Part shown: positions 11,782 through 22,139 of the stretch, one piece after another
How positions within the stretch are numbered: position 1 is the first letter of the stretch
How the letters are laid out: the number at the start of each line of letters is the position of its first letter
DNA from: Paragorgia papillata
Lineage: Eukaryota > Cnidaria > Anthozoa > Scleralcyonacea > Coralliidae
DNA length: 64,000 nt
Direction: 5' to 3'
Assembly: GCA_035771165.1 (NCBI GenBank)
Contig: JAWNZC010000234.1
Span: 310,001 to 374,000, forward strand
Notes under the pieces: generated by a model
What the model saw: only the letters and a program-made list of their open reading frames with translations
Databases searched by the model: none
Told to the model about the DNA's origin: nothing
Made by a program: the position numbers and the translations under genes

Positions 11782-12281
11782 AAGGACTGTGAGGTGCGGA
11801 AGCTTTCTGCAAGAGCTAGGAGGATATCTTTCCAGCTATCTGTAATATACTGTGTCTTCTGGATGATGATTTCCTTGTGTGCTATTTCTTGGATAACTGC
11901 TTGAGCATTTTCTTTCGTGATGTGTGTTCGGCAATCAAAATTTCCCAATATCTCCAGCAGCTCGTTATACTCCTCTTCATTTTCAAAATCCAAGTCACCA
12001 GAAAGACACTGGTCGACGACTCTCCTTTCATCTGCTGAAATATACTGCATGAATGACTGGATTAAGATTGGACCACTGATTGATGATTCTCCAAATAACA
12101 CATATGACAAGAATGCTTTTGACAAGAGAACTGGTAGGTACTGGCAAGCGAAGTAGCCTTTAACCAGTGCTCTTGCAATAGCTTCCCAGTCATATCTACT
12201 ATAATCGTGCCTTATAAATGGCACACGCTCATTCTCTCCAATGAAAAGTGAATCATACACTTCTTTCCACTTTCCATACCC
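11780..12281 (-). pseudogene. G2E3/HECT-like protein fragment
   Basis: One open frame reads leftwards through WKEVYDSLFIGENERVPFIR, DWEAIARALVKGYFACQYLP, then SFMQYISADERRVVDQCLSG and KEIIIQKTQYITDSW. The pattern (DWEAxAR..LKGY, then Sxx..LFGE, then Y(I/V)SAEER) resembles the C-terminal part of G2E3-type HECT-domain proteins that are multi-copy in corals and fish; this is from memory and moderately sure. The frame enters from repeat DNA at about 12,283 and runs straight into the (TA)n tract, so both ends of the gene are missing. It may be a retroposed or transposon-captured piece. Confidence 0.5.
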
Positions 12282-12789
12282 AGCGGGCGGGAAACGCGAG
12301 GCTCTGGGATAATCCGTTCACGCCATCACAGGATTCTTGTTATCCGGAAGAAGAGTTATATAGAGTTCACTGAATATAGAGTTCTCTCGTTTCCCGCGTG
12401 GGGAACGTGGGCTCTGGGAACGAGATTGCTCTCTCCCGTGAGGGGAGTCAGCGGTTGTACACTGCTTAACCAAATAAGTGAATGCTTCTGTATATCCGTT
12501 CACACAGAGTTGACCAATTATGTAAAGACCATGCACATTAATTACAGATGATCGAATGTTGTTCTCTCATTTCAAAACTTATTATATCAACGTTACTATG
12601 GGTCCTATATTACATGACCGAAAGTCTCGTGGCGGCCATCTTGGTACTCCAAACTTGTCATTGAAATCAGTGACCAGTATTGATACGATATTTTGCATAT
12701 CCGCTTCTAGTTTGTCGTTAATGCAAAAGTCTTGTATTAAAGTTAATTTCTTATGAGATTCTCTTTTGGCTTACTTGATAATTCTTCAA

Positions 12790-12925
12790 TGACTGTTGGA
12801 ATAATAATTGTTAGACAGCGAACTCCGAGTCGGAGTGACGAACCATGGCCATGCCAGGTAAGTATAGGGTAAAACTCGACTCGACCGCGGCTGGGATTTG
12901 AAGACTGAAGGTCACGAGTTTTTCT
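12790..12925 (-). repeat. tRNA-derived SINE remnant
   Basis: This run shares GACCGCGGCTGGGATT, GACGAACCAT and a TGTTGGAATAATAATTGT tail with the copies at 43.5-44.0 kb. On the - strand the GAxTCGAATCCCAGC-like segment corresponds to a tRNA B box. The A-box half is degraded in this copy. Confidence 0.55.
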
Positions 12926-13387
12926 CTAGGTGTGGTTCGTCACTCGGAGTAGGACCTAATTTGAAAGTTCGTTTCTTCGTGCAATTCCTGAGCTCAAAAT
13001 GCACGTGTTTCGTCATTATTTGTCCGTTAACGTTTCAATAAAGTTCGTTGAACAATAGTGGTAAACACTCAAATACTGACATTTTCGGAAATCCGTTGGT
13101 AAACAGTTTTTTTGTAATGAAGTAACCGTTTTCACCCGATCCCGATACGAAAGAGTGAACCCGTTTGAATTTCACGACGATTTCGAAAGCGTTCACATGC
13201 ACGACTCCAAAACCTTCTGGTGTACATCCCGCAGTTAAGACCGTTTTCCATTATACGTCCGCTTTAATTTGCGACACGTGTGGAATCAGACTTGTATAAA
13301 ATATTTTATGAATAGATAAGAATGACACAGCTTCTGAGCTTCTCATATAGTGTTGCTTAGGCTTGCGCTAAACGTCGCACAATAGAT

Positions 13388-13516
13388 ATATGTTATTTAC
13401 CGGCTGGGAGGTCCGTATAGAAAAATATTTGCCCGAGGCCGCAGGCCGAGGGACATTTTTGAGAACGAGGGCAAATATTTTTCTATACGGACCGACGAAA
13501 ACGGTAAATAACATAT
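13388..13516. mobile_element. Palindromic MITE, 129 bp
   Basis: The ends ATATGTTATTTACCG and CGGTAAATAACATAT are exact inverted repeats. Inside, GTCCGTATAGAAAAATATTT and its complement form a second paired block around a short centre. No coding capacity. It is a small foldback-type MITE. Confidence 0.85.
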
Positions 13517-14212
13517 TTATTTTTTTGTTACATAATTAGATAAATTAACATAATTGAATTAAGTTGCGTAATCGAGATGACATTCACGTGATACTCAAAA
13601 GTCCAAAGTTTATCGTTCGACAGTCGTAAACAACTGCCGGCATGTAGTCTGACAAGGAAGCTTGGAACCTTTTTTGCGATAAAAAAAACATTCAAAACTT
13701 GAAGATCTAGTTACGCAGGGAAGTCAAAATGCAGGCAGTATTTTTAAAGTTTAGTTGATAAAGATTCTTCGTCGTTCTTCTTCGTCGCTTGCTCGTTTTT
13801 GGATGTTCGCTTGGAAAGTCGCTTTCAATATTTGGCTGACTGTATGAAAATTGAAAGTGTGTTCTTCGAGTTTGAAGACGAAAATGCTTGTAGTAAGCCA
13901 TTTGTAATTTCAAGTTTCAAGGACATATGACACGATGAGGTTGGCATGTGGAAAATATTTGACTAAAAGGTAATGAATTGTTGCGGTTTTGTTGAGTTTT
14001 ATAGCGGTTGGATAACAGAAGAAAGACAATTTAGTGTCAAAAGGTTTCAGCTTTTCTATCTTCTCGTGGTATGACTTTATATATATATATATACTTCTAT
14101 ATAGTTTCATTTAGTGATTCAAAATACTGTGTTCACAAGTTTATGTATGTTTTTCCTACCGTTTTAAACTGTTTTGTTTATAAATATCGCTCGTAAATTT
14201 TGCTTTGTCACA

Positions 14213-14630
14213 GTTTTCCCAGCGTTTCTTTTAAAATTCGCTGTTTACACATGAACTTGTCAAAACCATTTGGATAATCAAAATCATATGCATCCCCGTA
14301 GTCTCTGTTCAATATATTTTTTCTGTGGCAAGCGAAATAGTTATGAAAATCGATCAATTTTAATGACAGAATGTAAAAAAATAACTTTTTGGACCGCCGG
14401 TACAAGATATCGTGAAATACCGTTTTCCCAGCGTTTCTTTTAAAATTCGCTGTTTACACATGAACTTGTCAAAACCATTTGGATAATAAAACTCATTTGC
14501 ATCCCCATAGCTCTCTGTTGAATATATTTTTTCTGTGGCAAGCGAAATAGTTATGAAAATCGATCAGTTTTAATTATGACAGAATGTAAAAAAATAACTT
14601 TTTGGACCGCGGTCCAAGATATCGTAAAAA
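14213..14630. repeat. Tandem duplication of a 209-bp unit
   Basis: The unit begins GTTTTCCCAGCGTTTC and is repeated immediately with small differences. Matching internal landmarks are CATGAACTTGTCAAAACC, AAGCGAAATAGTTATG and TAACTTTTTGGACCG. Neither copy encodes protein. Confidence 0.9.
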
Positions 14631-15006
14631 ACTGCCCGCTCACGTAGCCAATCAAATTGCAGGAAAGCCTAGGATTCGGCCCGCTCACGACTAATAAAAA
14701 AATAAACGAATTTAATTCAGACGAATTTAATTGTTTGGATTTTATTCGAAACTGTGACATATAACTCGATTAAATTCGACACACGAATTCAATTCGACTC
14801 GGCAATTAAATTCGTCTGAGTCAGACGGATAATGCGACGATAATGCGTCTTCGAGGTACACGACGTATTATCGTCGCTTCGAATTAAATGTTTCGCTTCT
14901 GTCTGTGACTATTCGGCGTAATATTTTCAAGATCTAGAAGTCGTCTTCAGGCTCCACGAGTCCAAGTAAAAACAATTAAATTCGACTGAAATTCGAATTA
15001 AAATTA

Positions 15007-15535
15007 TTTCAAAGTAATAAATCGCTTTGCCTTTAGTTCATATTTCGACACTTAAAATCGTTCTTTTCACGATTTCCCGAAGTGATTCTTCATTTTTATC
15101 TTCCTATGATTTCCTCGCTTATAAACGAAGGTTTAGTTAGCAATGATTATACTAGGATGACTTACTCTGTTTGGACATTTAGGTCCTACACCTAATATAA
15201 TATTCATGATATACTATTAATTCAAGTCGATAGGTTATCTCTGCCAATTCAGACACTTATGCTGTTCAAAACTCTCTATATTCCTCCAGACAAGGTTTCA
15301 GATAAAAAAATATAAAGTGTCTCTATCAATTTCTCTTTAGTTCCTTGTAAAGAACGTCTATTTTGTTAAAGTTTACTGTACGCATGCTCTGTACGTCTAC
15401 GGGTCCCACAAGTGTTGACTGTCAGTAGGGTAAAGTGTATAAATGAAAAGGTAATTACTATTACTGGTAAGGTATAAGTCGATTGCCTTTTGATAATGAC
15501 GTGACTCGGGAATCAGTCGGAGAGCTACTCAAGCC
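15007..15535. mobile_element. Solitary arm of the foldback family
   Basis: This stretch matches the right arm of the 5.6-kb palindrome (about 31,158-31,702) from AAAGTAATAAATCGCTTTGC through AGTTCCTTGTAAAGAAC to ATCAGTCGGAGAGCT, with scattered differences. It lies outside the ISL2EU-like transposon, so the family has moved independently. The outermost end and the tandem arrays of the big element are missing here. Confidence 0.75.
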
Positions 15536-16176
15536 TTTCGTTTATTGTTTACAAGGATCTAAAATCAGCGTTTCTTCAACATTTTATTGATGACATTTGA
15601 TATTTAATTGATTTTACCAAACAGAACCTATATGATAGGGTCAGTAATTATGATAGATAATCACTTCGGCCAATCGGCATTATTGAATATATTGCAGCCA
15701 GCTGCGTGTTACGCCCTCAGCAATGCCGTTGACCTCAGTAATTATCTATTAAATATAATTAAGCTAAGTAATCCAATAGATGCTAGGTCGTCAGCTTAAT
15801 TCACGCGAATGAGTCAGAACGTGATTATATCTCTAAAAAGGAACTCATGTTATCAACTGAAAGGACTATGGACTATATTATTTTTATCTACTGGCTATTT
15901 ACTTGAAGGACGAGAGAAGACAAACGTAAGAACGATTATGTATTGTTTTTATTGTATACTTAGATTAAGGTAATGTAGTCATGCACGCATAGTTTAAAAT
16001 TTAGTCTCTTGCTTAGTATAGTTTCTTCGCTCTTACCAAATTCGAACTTGCAGGAACTTACACGAATTGATGAACTTCTGTTGAACATTTGAACTCTATA
16101 CTTGCTACCTCATCAAATCGAATAAATATTTTTAGAGTACGTTCTGCTCCCCTGACTAATTGAACGCCTGTGCTCC

Positions 16177-16183
16177 TCTAGCC
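16177..16183. repeat. Target-site duplication, left of ISL2EU-like element
   Basis: TCTAGCC abuts the left terminal repeat, and the same seven bases follow the right terminal repeat at 40,858-40,864. Confidence 0.7.
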
Positions 16184-16467
16184 CATAGTCGCTGGAATTA
16201 AAGTGTCTGGAAACGCGGCGTACTTCAAAGCGCACACTTTTTGCTCCCTCTCAATTCGCGACTTCAGGTCTAAAAACCACGTGTACTAGTCACGTGGCCA
16301 AATGTGTAAACAAAACCTGAGATGCGGACAATGTGTAAATTTCGCATGTAATCGGCCATCAGCACAGTTCGACTTTTACTTCCGCCCCGAGAAGTATTTT
16401 CAATTTAGTTGTTAATTTTCCGTATTAGAACTGTTTCAATGTAGATTCTATATTAGCAACTGCAACA

Positions 16468-17639
16468 ATGTCTCATGAAGCGAGCAGAACGGAGAAGTTT
16501 AATTCAATGAATGTCGCCTCGATTAAGAAATATTTACAAGAGCGTGGTGTCACTATAAATGGCTACCTCAAACCTGCTTTGGTGGCGATTGCGTCTGCTG
16601 TTGAGAAGATGATGTTACCTGTTGATCCCAACTTTCAGCATAAAAACAGCGACAACAATATACGTCGTCGATTAATAATTCAGGATATTCAGATTGAAGA
16701 TCCCTTCACTATAAAGACAAAGAATAACTTCATCGATTCGCTACCTTTCGGACTGTATGACATCTTCAATCATCTGATTTACCATGCATCTGACTACGAC
16801 AAGCAGGGACTCGCTGCCTATAAATCCTACGAAGATTATCGGCTCTTCGATGACGGGTATGTACACTCTTTAAAAACTTTAACATTAAAAGATGCAGGAG
16901 TCCATGTGTATGTTGGAAAAGTTCAACCAAGTATGAGAGCTAAAACTGACGACGGAAACGATTTTTACGATCTATGGTTTATCTTGGAAGGACGAGGCGC
17001 AAACAGAGGAAGTGTAATTGATGCATTTTGTAAATGCAAGGGGGGAAGAGATGGTGGATGCAAACACATAGCTGCTGCTATGTATTCGCTTGAGGCACTG
17101 CTGAATAGTTCAGGAGATGAAAGTGTTACCAGCGGCTCTTGTCAATGGGTGCCCAAACCACAATCCAGCAACGAGCCTTGCGAAGTAAAAGAGTTGGATA
17201 TTAAAAAAATTATGCCACCCTCAAGCAAGAAAAAAAAGAGAAAATACACGTGGCTACAAAATATTGATTTCGACCCTAGAAGCTCCAAGTTTCGCAAGAT
17301 GAAATCGAAAGAAGAGCTCACATTGTTTACAGAAAGAGTGAGTGCTATTAAACCATCAACTACCAGTATCCCTAAAGGTACTCCTGTTATATTACCTCTT
17401 CTGAGAAAATTACATCTCCCAACCACAACAGATGCAGGTAGTACAACAGTTGAAAATACCACCGACCATTCCTGTGGAATTATGGAAAAAAAGGTGGAAA
17501 CATATCTGCAAGAAAATTCTGAACATAGTCCAGAACATTTCTTAGAGGTACTAGCCTTCACTGATGATGAAATCAAAGAAATTGTAGGAAGCTACTGTAC
17601 CTCAATGGCAATGCAAAGAGTGGTACACACACAAGGTGG
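16468..17639 (+). CDS. SWIM zinc-finger part of transposon accessory gene
   Basis: Starts at an ATG in good context (CAACAATGTC). Residues 12-45 form a SAP-like helix pair (MNVASIKKYLQERGVTINGY). The SWIM finger is near residues 188-215: FCKCKGGRDGGCKHIAAAMY, with the CxC...CxH ligands intact. A lysine-rich stretch (KKKKRKYTW) could be a nuclear signal. SWIM fingers bind DNA or protein, so this probably guides the protein to substrate. One extra G in the run at 17,635-17,639 ends this frame, and the YqaJ domain continues at once in the next frame. The two were one protein before that change. Downstream exons add a Ulp1 protease. Confidence 0.85.
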
Positions 17640-18314
17640 GATTTCTTACTGCATCTAGATGCAAAGAAATTTTCACACGACAAACAACACTTGACAAGAG
17701 TGAAAAATCATGTGTGACAGTTCTTGCAAAGAGAATCACTAGTCAGCCTGTTGCAATCAGCTCACAACCCAAGACTATTCCTGATGTTCCACAAAATCCC
17801 AGAGAATGGGGATTAAAACATGAAAAAACTGCGAGAGAATCGTATTTCTGTGTCCAGAAACATTTGCATCACAAAGTCAAGCTTACCAGCAGAGGATTCT
17901 TGATTTCGAAGGCAAAACCATTCATGGGTGCCAGTGTAGATAATGTCAGAAGCTGTGAATGTGCGTGTGAATGTGAGGAGGTGGTGGTAGAATACAAGTG
18001 CCCTTGGATTCATAGAGATCTGGATCCCAAACAGGCTTTTTTAACAGCTGAAATTGGTGGCTGTGAAGTTGAAAACAAACTTCAACTGAAACGAGAAGCT
18101 AAGTACTTCTACCAGGTGCAAATGCAAATGTTTGTTCTCAGTCTCAAAGCATGTGACTTTGTGGTTTGGACCAATAAGGATATCAAATGTGTACAGGTAC
18201 CATATGATTCAGCATTTATGGTAGATGTTGTAGTCAGGCTTGAGAAATTCTGGCTTTCTCAGGTTACCCCACTCATGTTGTCAACAGCTGATGATAACAC
18301 AAAACAATCTCAAG
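17640..18314 (+). CDS. YqaJ-type nuclease part of transposon accessory gene
   Basis: Begins GFLTASRCKEIF, the usual start of YqaJ (lambda-exonuclease-like, PD-(D/E)XK fold). It continues with PREWGLKHEKTARESY, PFMGASVDN, and the catalytic VVVEYKCPW core. QVQMQMFVL and CDFVVWTNKD complete the fold. The active-site acidic residues and the EYK lysine are present, so the nuclease part looks intact apart from the upstream frameshift. The exon ends at an AAG|GTACAG donor (18,315). Such nucleases in ISL2EU transposons are thought to help process ends or replicate the element; the exact role is unknown. Confidence 0.85.
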
Positions 18315-18470
18315 GTACAGTACATGTAATTAAATATTATGATTTTACATTCAGTATCATACTGTATTCCTTATTTTATAACAACATTTATTTATTTGGT
18401 AATTGGTGTGTTTCCACAATACTTTTGAAAACATGAAAAACAGTACAAATATTTTGTTTATGTTTACTAG

Positions 18471-20020
18471 AAGTGCAAAGCCAAAAAATGAAGGTAAACA
18501 CCAGAGACCAACCAGTCATTGTAATGGATGGTGAGAGAAAGACCAGCACTGGAAAGGAATCACAAGGTTTTACTGCAAATGGCATAGACATTAATACCCG
18601 GGATATTGCAACCTTGGATCCAGGTGAAATGATGAATGACAACATTGTTACTGTTTTGTTGAGGTACAGCAAGGTGTAATTCTATCATTGTATTTTAGTA
18701 TTAGGTGTTTTTGTTATGGGTTTGTATAATAAAATATATCTACAGACATTTCTTTTTTTCTGGGGTATTTTTCAAAGGGAACAGCCATGTGAATTTCCAC
18801 TAATAGAATGTCTGTTTTATTCAATTTTGAATGGGGATCAAGATGGAATGTTCACCTCGAACAGGTAAAGTGAAATATAATTTTTAAAAAGTTGTCACCC
18901 ATGTCTGCATAATTAATAATTAAAAAATAATTTGGGTGAAACTAACAATAATCATATATTTGTCTCAATAGGCGAGAGAGGTTTAAAGCTGCTGAAAAAT
19001 ACTTTAAACCACAACATTATCAGCAAGATTATGTGGTTATACCAACAGTACGCAGGTAGACGAACACAATTTATATAACAGTTCACAAACTGACTGAAAG
19101 TACAAATAAGTGTCTGAGAAGAATAAACTAAGCCTACTGTACCTTGATTAACACTGTAGAATAGAAGGCTGAACAAAGGAGTACATAAATCCCAAACATC
19201 ACTAATATGTGTGTCAATAAATAGTTTGTTTTATTTACAGTACTCTGATTATAGCAAATTTTTAGAAGATCATTTATCATTCTGCTACAGTAATTAGTGC
19301 CCTTTCCAAATTCCTTTTTTCTTATGTGTATATATTTTTATAATTTCCATTATAGCTATCATTGGTTTCTTATGATAATTACTCCATGGTATGCAGTATT
19401 TATTTTAATTTACATCTTTAGCATTTGTTTCAAAACTTATTATTTTAAAGTATTGTAGTATGATAAAGTATTGTAGTATTATAGTATTGCAAAATTTCTT
19501 AGGATAACATTCCATAATTTGAAGTTAACTGAACATATGTTGCAGGCACATTCTTGTGTTGGACTTACTGACATGGGATCTGTCCACCAGAGGAAATGAG
19601 CTTCATCTTGTCAACAGGTATTTTTTTATATTCTGATAGTAACATAACTATTACCTGTAAAGTTCCATTAATTGTTTTTTATCTCAATAGGTATCTCGAC
19701 TACATGTGCTCTGTGAACAAGCTAAAAGGAAAGCATGCCAATTTACAACATAACATTCTAAAGGTACTTACAGTACTTAACCCTGCGACCCACAAGCCTG
19801 CATGTAGATGCTCCTTTAGTATTTTACTCTGGCTAACGCCATACAATTTTACTCATCAAGGGAAGACTCCTTGTAGTCAAGGGGTTAAACAAACTAAAAT
19901 GTCCAACACAACAACTGGCATTACTCTGCATTTAGTGAAAATTGACAATGTATTTTGTTTGGAACAGGTTCCATTGCAAGACACTTCAGGCAATGATTGT
20001 GGAATTTATATAGCTTTGTT
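18471..20020 (+). pseudogene. Ulp1/C48 SUMO-protease exons, cut by retrotransposon
   Basis: About five short exons with GT-AG borders follow the YqaJ exon. Exon 18,471-18,672 reads INTRDIATLDPGEMMNDNIV, the typical entry of Ulp1 proteases. Later exons read EFPLIECLFYSILNG, RERFKAAEKYFKPQHYQQDY, then RRHILVLDLLTWDLSTRGNE with the candidate catalytic His and Asp. The last exon, from about 19,968, gives VPLQDTSGNDCGIYIALLA with the oxyanion Gln and catalytic Cys. The DIRS element enters right after ALL at about 20,020. Ulp1 enzymes remove SUMO from proteins. Fusion to SWIM and YqaJ in one gene suggests the transposon edits the SUMO state of host or element proteins. Exon borders are approximate. 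Confidence 0.75.
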
Positions 20021-20376
20021 AGCCAATTTATATAAGCCTATAGCAAATATAAATTTAAGTTAATGAGACAAAAACGTCTAAGTAAAACGTAAAAGCTGTG
20101 CAAAGGCCTTGTAAATTGGTAGGGGTCCGGACAAAGGTCAATTTCTCAGCTGTCAACAACTCAAATAAACCCCAGACGGGTATAAAGGTCAGTCTTTCCG
20201 ACCAGCATGATTCCGCACGTGCAGAACACAAGACAATGAATAGTCTACCAATGGAAACGGTATTTCCTCTTTTTCGCGGGAAAATCTACCAATCAAATTT
20301 AACTTAGTCGTCCTTATAAGACTTCAACACGCACCATATGAACCATTGTGATCAAGAGCTTTACACAATAAGCTAC
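20021..20376 (+). repeat. DIRS left repeat A1
   Basis: This 356-bp block is nearly identical to 32,580-32,936, 33,637-33,993 and 34,695-35,050. Landmarks are GCTGTGCAAAGGCCTTGTAA and ACACAATAAGCTAC, its last shared bases. It probably holds the promoter for the gag-pol transcript. The 69-codon open frame inside it is carried along by the repeat and is not considered a gene. Confidence 0.9.
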
Positions 20377-20404
20377 CAACGCCGCTCGCGCTGCCGTCCA
20401 AGCC

Positions 20405-21241
20405 ATGACAAGCACGTCTGGTCCAGTGGTGCCGAACGAACCGCTACGATCCGCTGAATTTATGACAGACAACCGCACTGAGACGACCCCCCTAACCACC
20501 GAGGCGCTGCACACATCTCCACCAATTCCTCGAGCCGACAGCAATCTTCCATATTGGCAGTCATTCTATGATGTACCAGCCACATACGTGAAGCAAATTC
20601 AGTCGGGTGAGTTTTTTGAACTGTCTAAACTTTTGCCGAAGAATCTATTCATAACATCAGACGAAGAGCCCGTAATGTTAACGCTTGAGAACTCTGTGAT
20701 TAAAGTTAAGAGATCCACCCAACCCAGCACGAATATCACAGAGATCGAACAGTGGACGACTGCCTTTACTACGTACATGAGCGTTTTTACGCATGAATTC
20801 CCAAATAGAGCGCAGGAGTTCTTACAATACATGGGCATTATTCGCCACGCTGCGCAATGCCACAGAGGGTTGGGTTGGTGCATCTACGACTTCAAGTTTC
20901 GTCGGAAAGCTGCGTTAAACAAATTTCTAAATTGGTCAGAAATAGATCAGCAGCTATGGCTGATGATCTTTACGGTATCGCCAGCCGTCCTTAGAGAGGA
21001 ATACCCTCTTTTTTCCAATGGACCCCAAAAGCACGCTTCCTTCGGGGCCGAACGAGGGGGCATTTGCCGCGACTTCAATAGGAACGGAATTTGTAAAAGA
21101 AACCCGTGTACCTACCGCCATATTTGTAACCGCTGCGACGGCGCACACGCTGGATGTCATTGTTCAGTCGACCAAAGGCCGCGAACAGACGAAGACCGTT
21201 CATCCAACAGCCAGCGCAATTCCAACAGAGCTAAACGCTAA
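20405..21241 (+). CDS. DIRS gag-like protein
   Basis: Starts at an ATG shortly after A1 and runs for 278 codons. The N-terminal part is Thr/Pro-rich. The middle (about 110-200) is helical (RAQEFLQYMGIIRHAAQCHR). The C-terminus carries a CCCH-type finger, GICRDFNRNGICKRNPCTYR, followed by HICNRCDGAHAGCHC and an Arg/Ser/Asn-rich tail. This matches the nucleocapsid-like ORF1 of DIRS/Ngaro elements, which binds element RNA. It overlaps the start of the RT frame by about 220 bp in another frame. It looks intact. Confidence 0.8.
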   Translation: MTSTSGPVVPNEPLRSAEFMTDNRTETTPLTTEALHTSPPIPRADSNLPYWQSFYDVPATYVKQIQSGEFFELSKLLPKNLFITSDEEPVMLTLENSVIKVKRSTQPSTNITEIEQWTTAFTTYMSVFTHEFPNRAQEFLQYMGIIRHAAQCHRGLGWCIYDFKFRRKAALNKFLNWSEIDQQLWLMIFTVSPAVLREEYPLFSNGPQKHASFGAERGGICRDFNRNGICKRNPCTYRHICNRCDGAHAGCHCSVDQRPRTDEDRSSNSQRNSNRAKR

Positions 21242-21664
21242 TAATGTACGTAAATATTTGATACCAACACCTATTGTAGTTACTAAACTAGAAGACACAC
21301 TAGCTGGGCACCCGGACCCACAGTTCGTTTCACAATTGTGTGACAATTTAAGATATGGGGCCCGAATAGGATTTGATGGACAGCGAACACCTAGATTTTC
21401 AAAAAATTTGCCTACGGCCTTTACCCATCCAAACATTGTCACATCAAATCTGGAAAAAGAGATCTCTCTTGGCCGCGTGGCTGGTCCATTCGATACTCCA
21501 CCGTTTACTAATTTTCAAGTCTCCCCAATTGGCTTAGTCAGGGCCGGATTAACCACGTGGCAGATGCGGCATATGCCACGGGCCTCGCGCTTTTGGGGGC
21601 CTCGCGCTCTACTGGCCACGCCCATTTTTACTGGGACACGCCCATTTTCTATTGGGACACGCCC

Positions 21665-21975
21665 ATTTTAGGTGCCTCGCGAATTTAGGGGCCTCGCACA
21701 TTTAGGGGCCTCGCGAATTTAGGGGCCTCGCGAATTTAGGGGCCTCGCACATTTAGGGGCCTCGCGCATTTAAGGGCCTCGCGCATTTATGGGCCTCGCG
21801 AATTTAGGGGCGTCGCGAATTTAGGGGCGTCGCGAATTTAGGGGCCTCGCGCATTTAGGGGCCTCGCGAATTTAGGGGCCTCGCGCATTTAGGGGCCTCA
21901 CGCATTTAGGGGCCTCGCGAATTTAGGGGCCTGGCACATTTAGGGGCCTCGCACATTTAAGGGCCTCGCCCCCTA
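21665..21975. repeat. 17-bp subterminal tandem array of the hAT element
   Basis: About 18 copies of TTTAGGGGCCTCGCGAA and close variants (CGCAC, CGCGC, CGTCGCG) lie in direct order. Arrays like this near hAT ends often bind the transposase; that role is inference here. Confidence 0.9.
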
Positions 21976-22139
21976 GGCTTGGCCCCAGGAAAATATGCAA
22001 TATGCATGTAAACTCTAGTTGCGCTGAGCTGTTATATGATCCTGTTTATACTTGTTGAGTGTTGACACAACGACAGGGCCAGACTGAGACAGGCCATTGT
22101 CTCGTTTATAATTGATGCGACTCGAACAAGTATATTCAA

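Larger units (their letters stand above)
12282..16183. other. Noncoding repeat-rich interval
   Basis: No protein-coding sequence is recognised in these 3.9 kb. It contains a SINE remnant at 12.8 kb, a palindromic MITE at 13.4 kb, a 209-bp tandem duplication at 14.2-14.6 kb, an AATTCG-rich stretch at 14.7-15.0 kb, and a solitary foldback arm at 15.0-15.5 kb. The last 600 bp, up to the ISL2EU-like transposon, are AT-rich and unassigned. Confidence 0.6.

Noticed and set aside
20098..20307. Conserved 69-codon frame present four times (also at 32,658, 33,715 and 34,773)
   Set aside because: It is identical only because it lies in the DIRS A repeat. It has a non-ATG start and no protein family resemblance.
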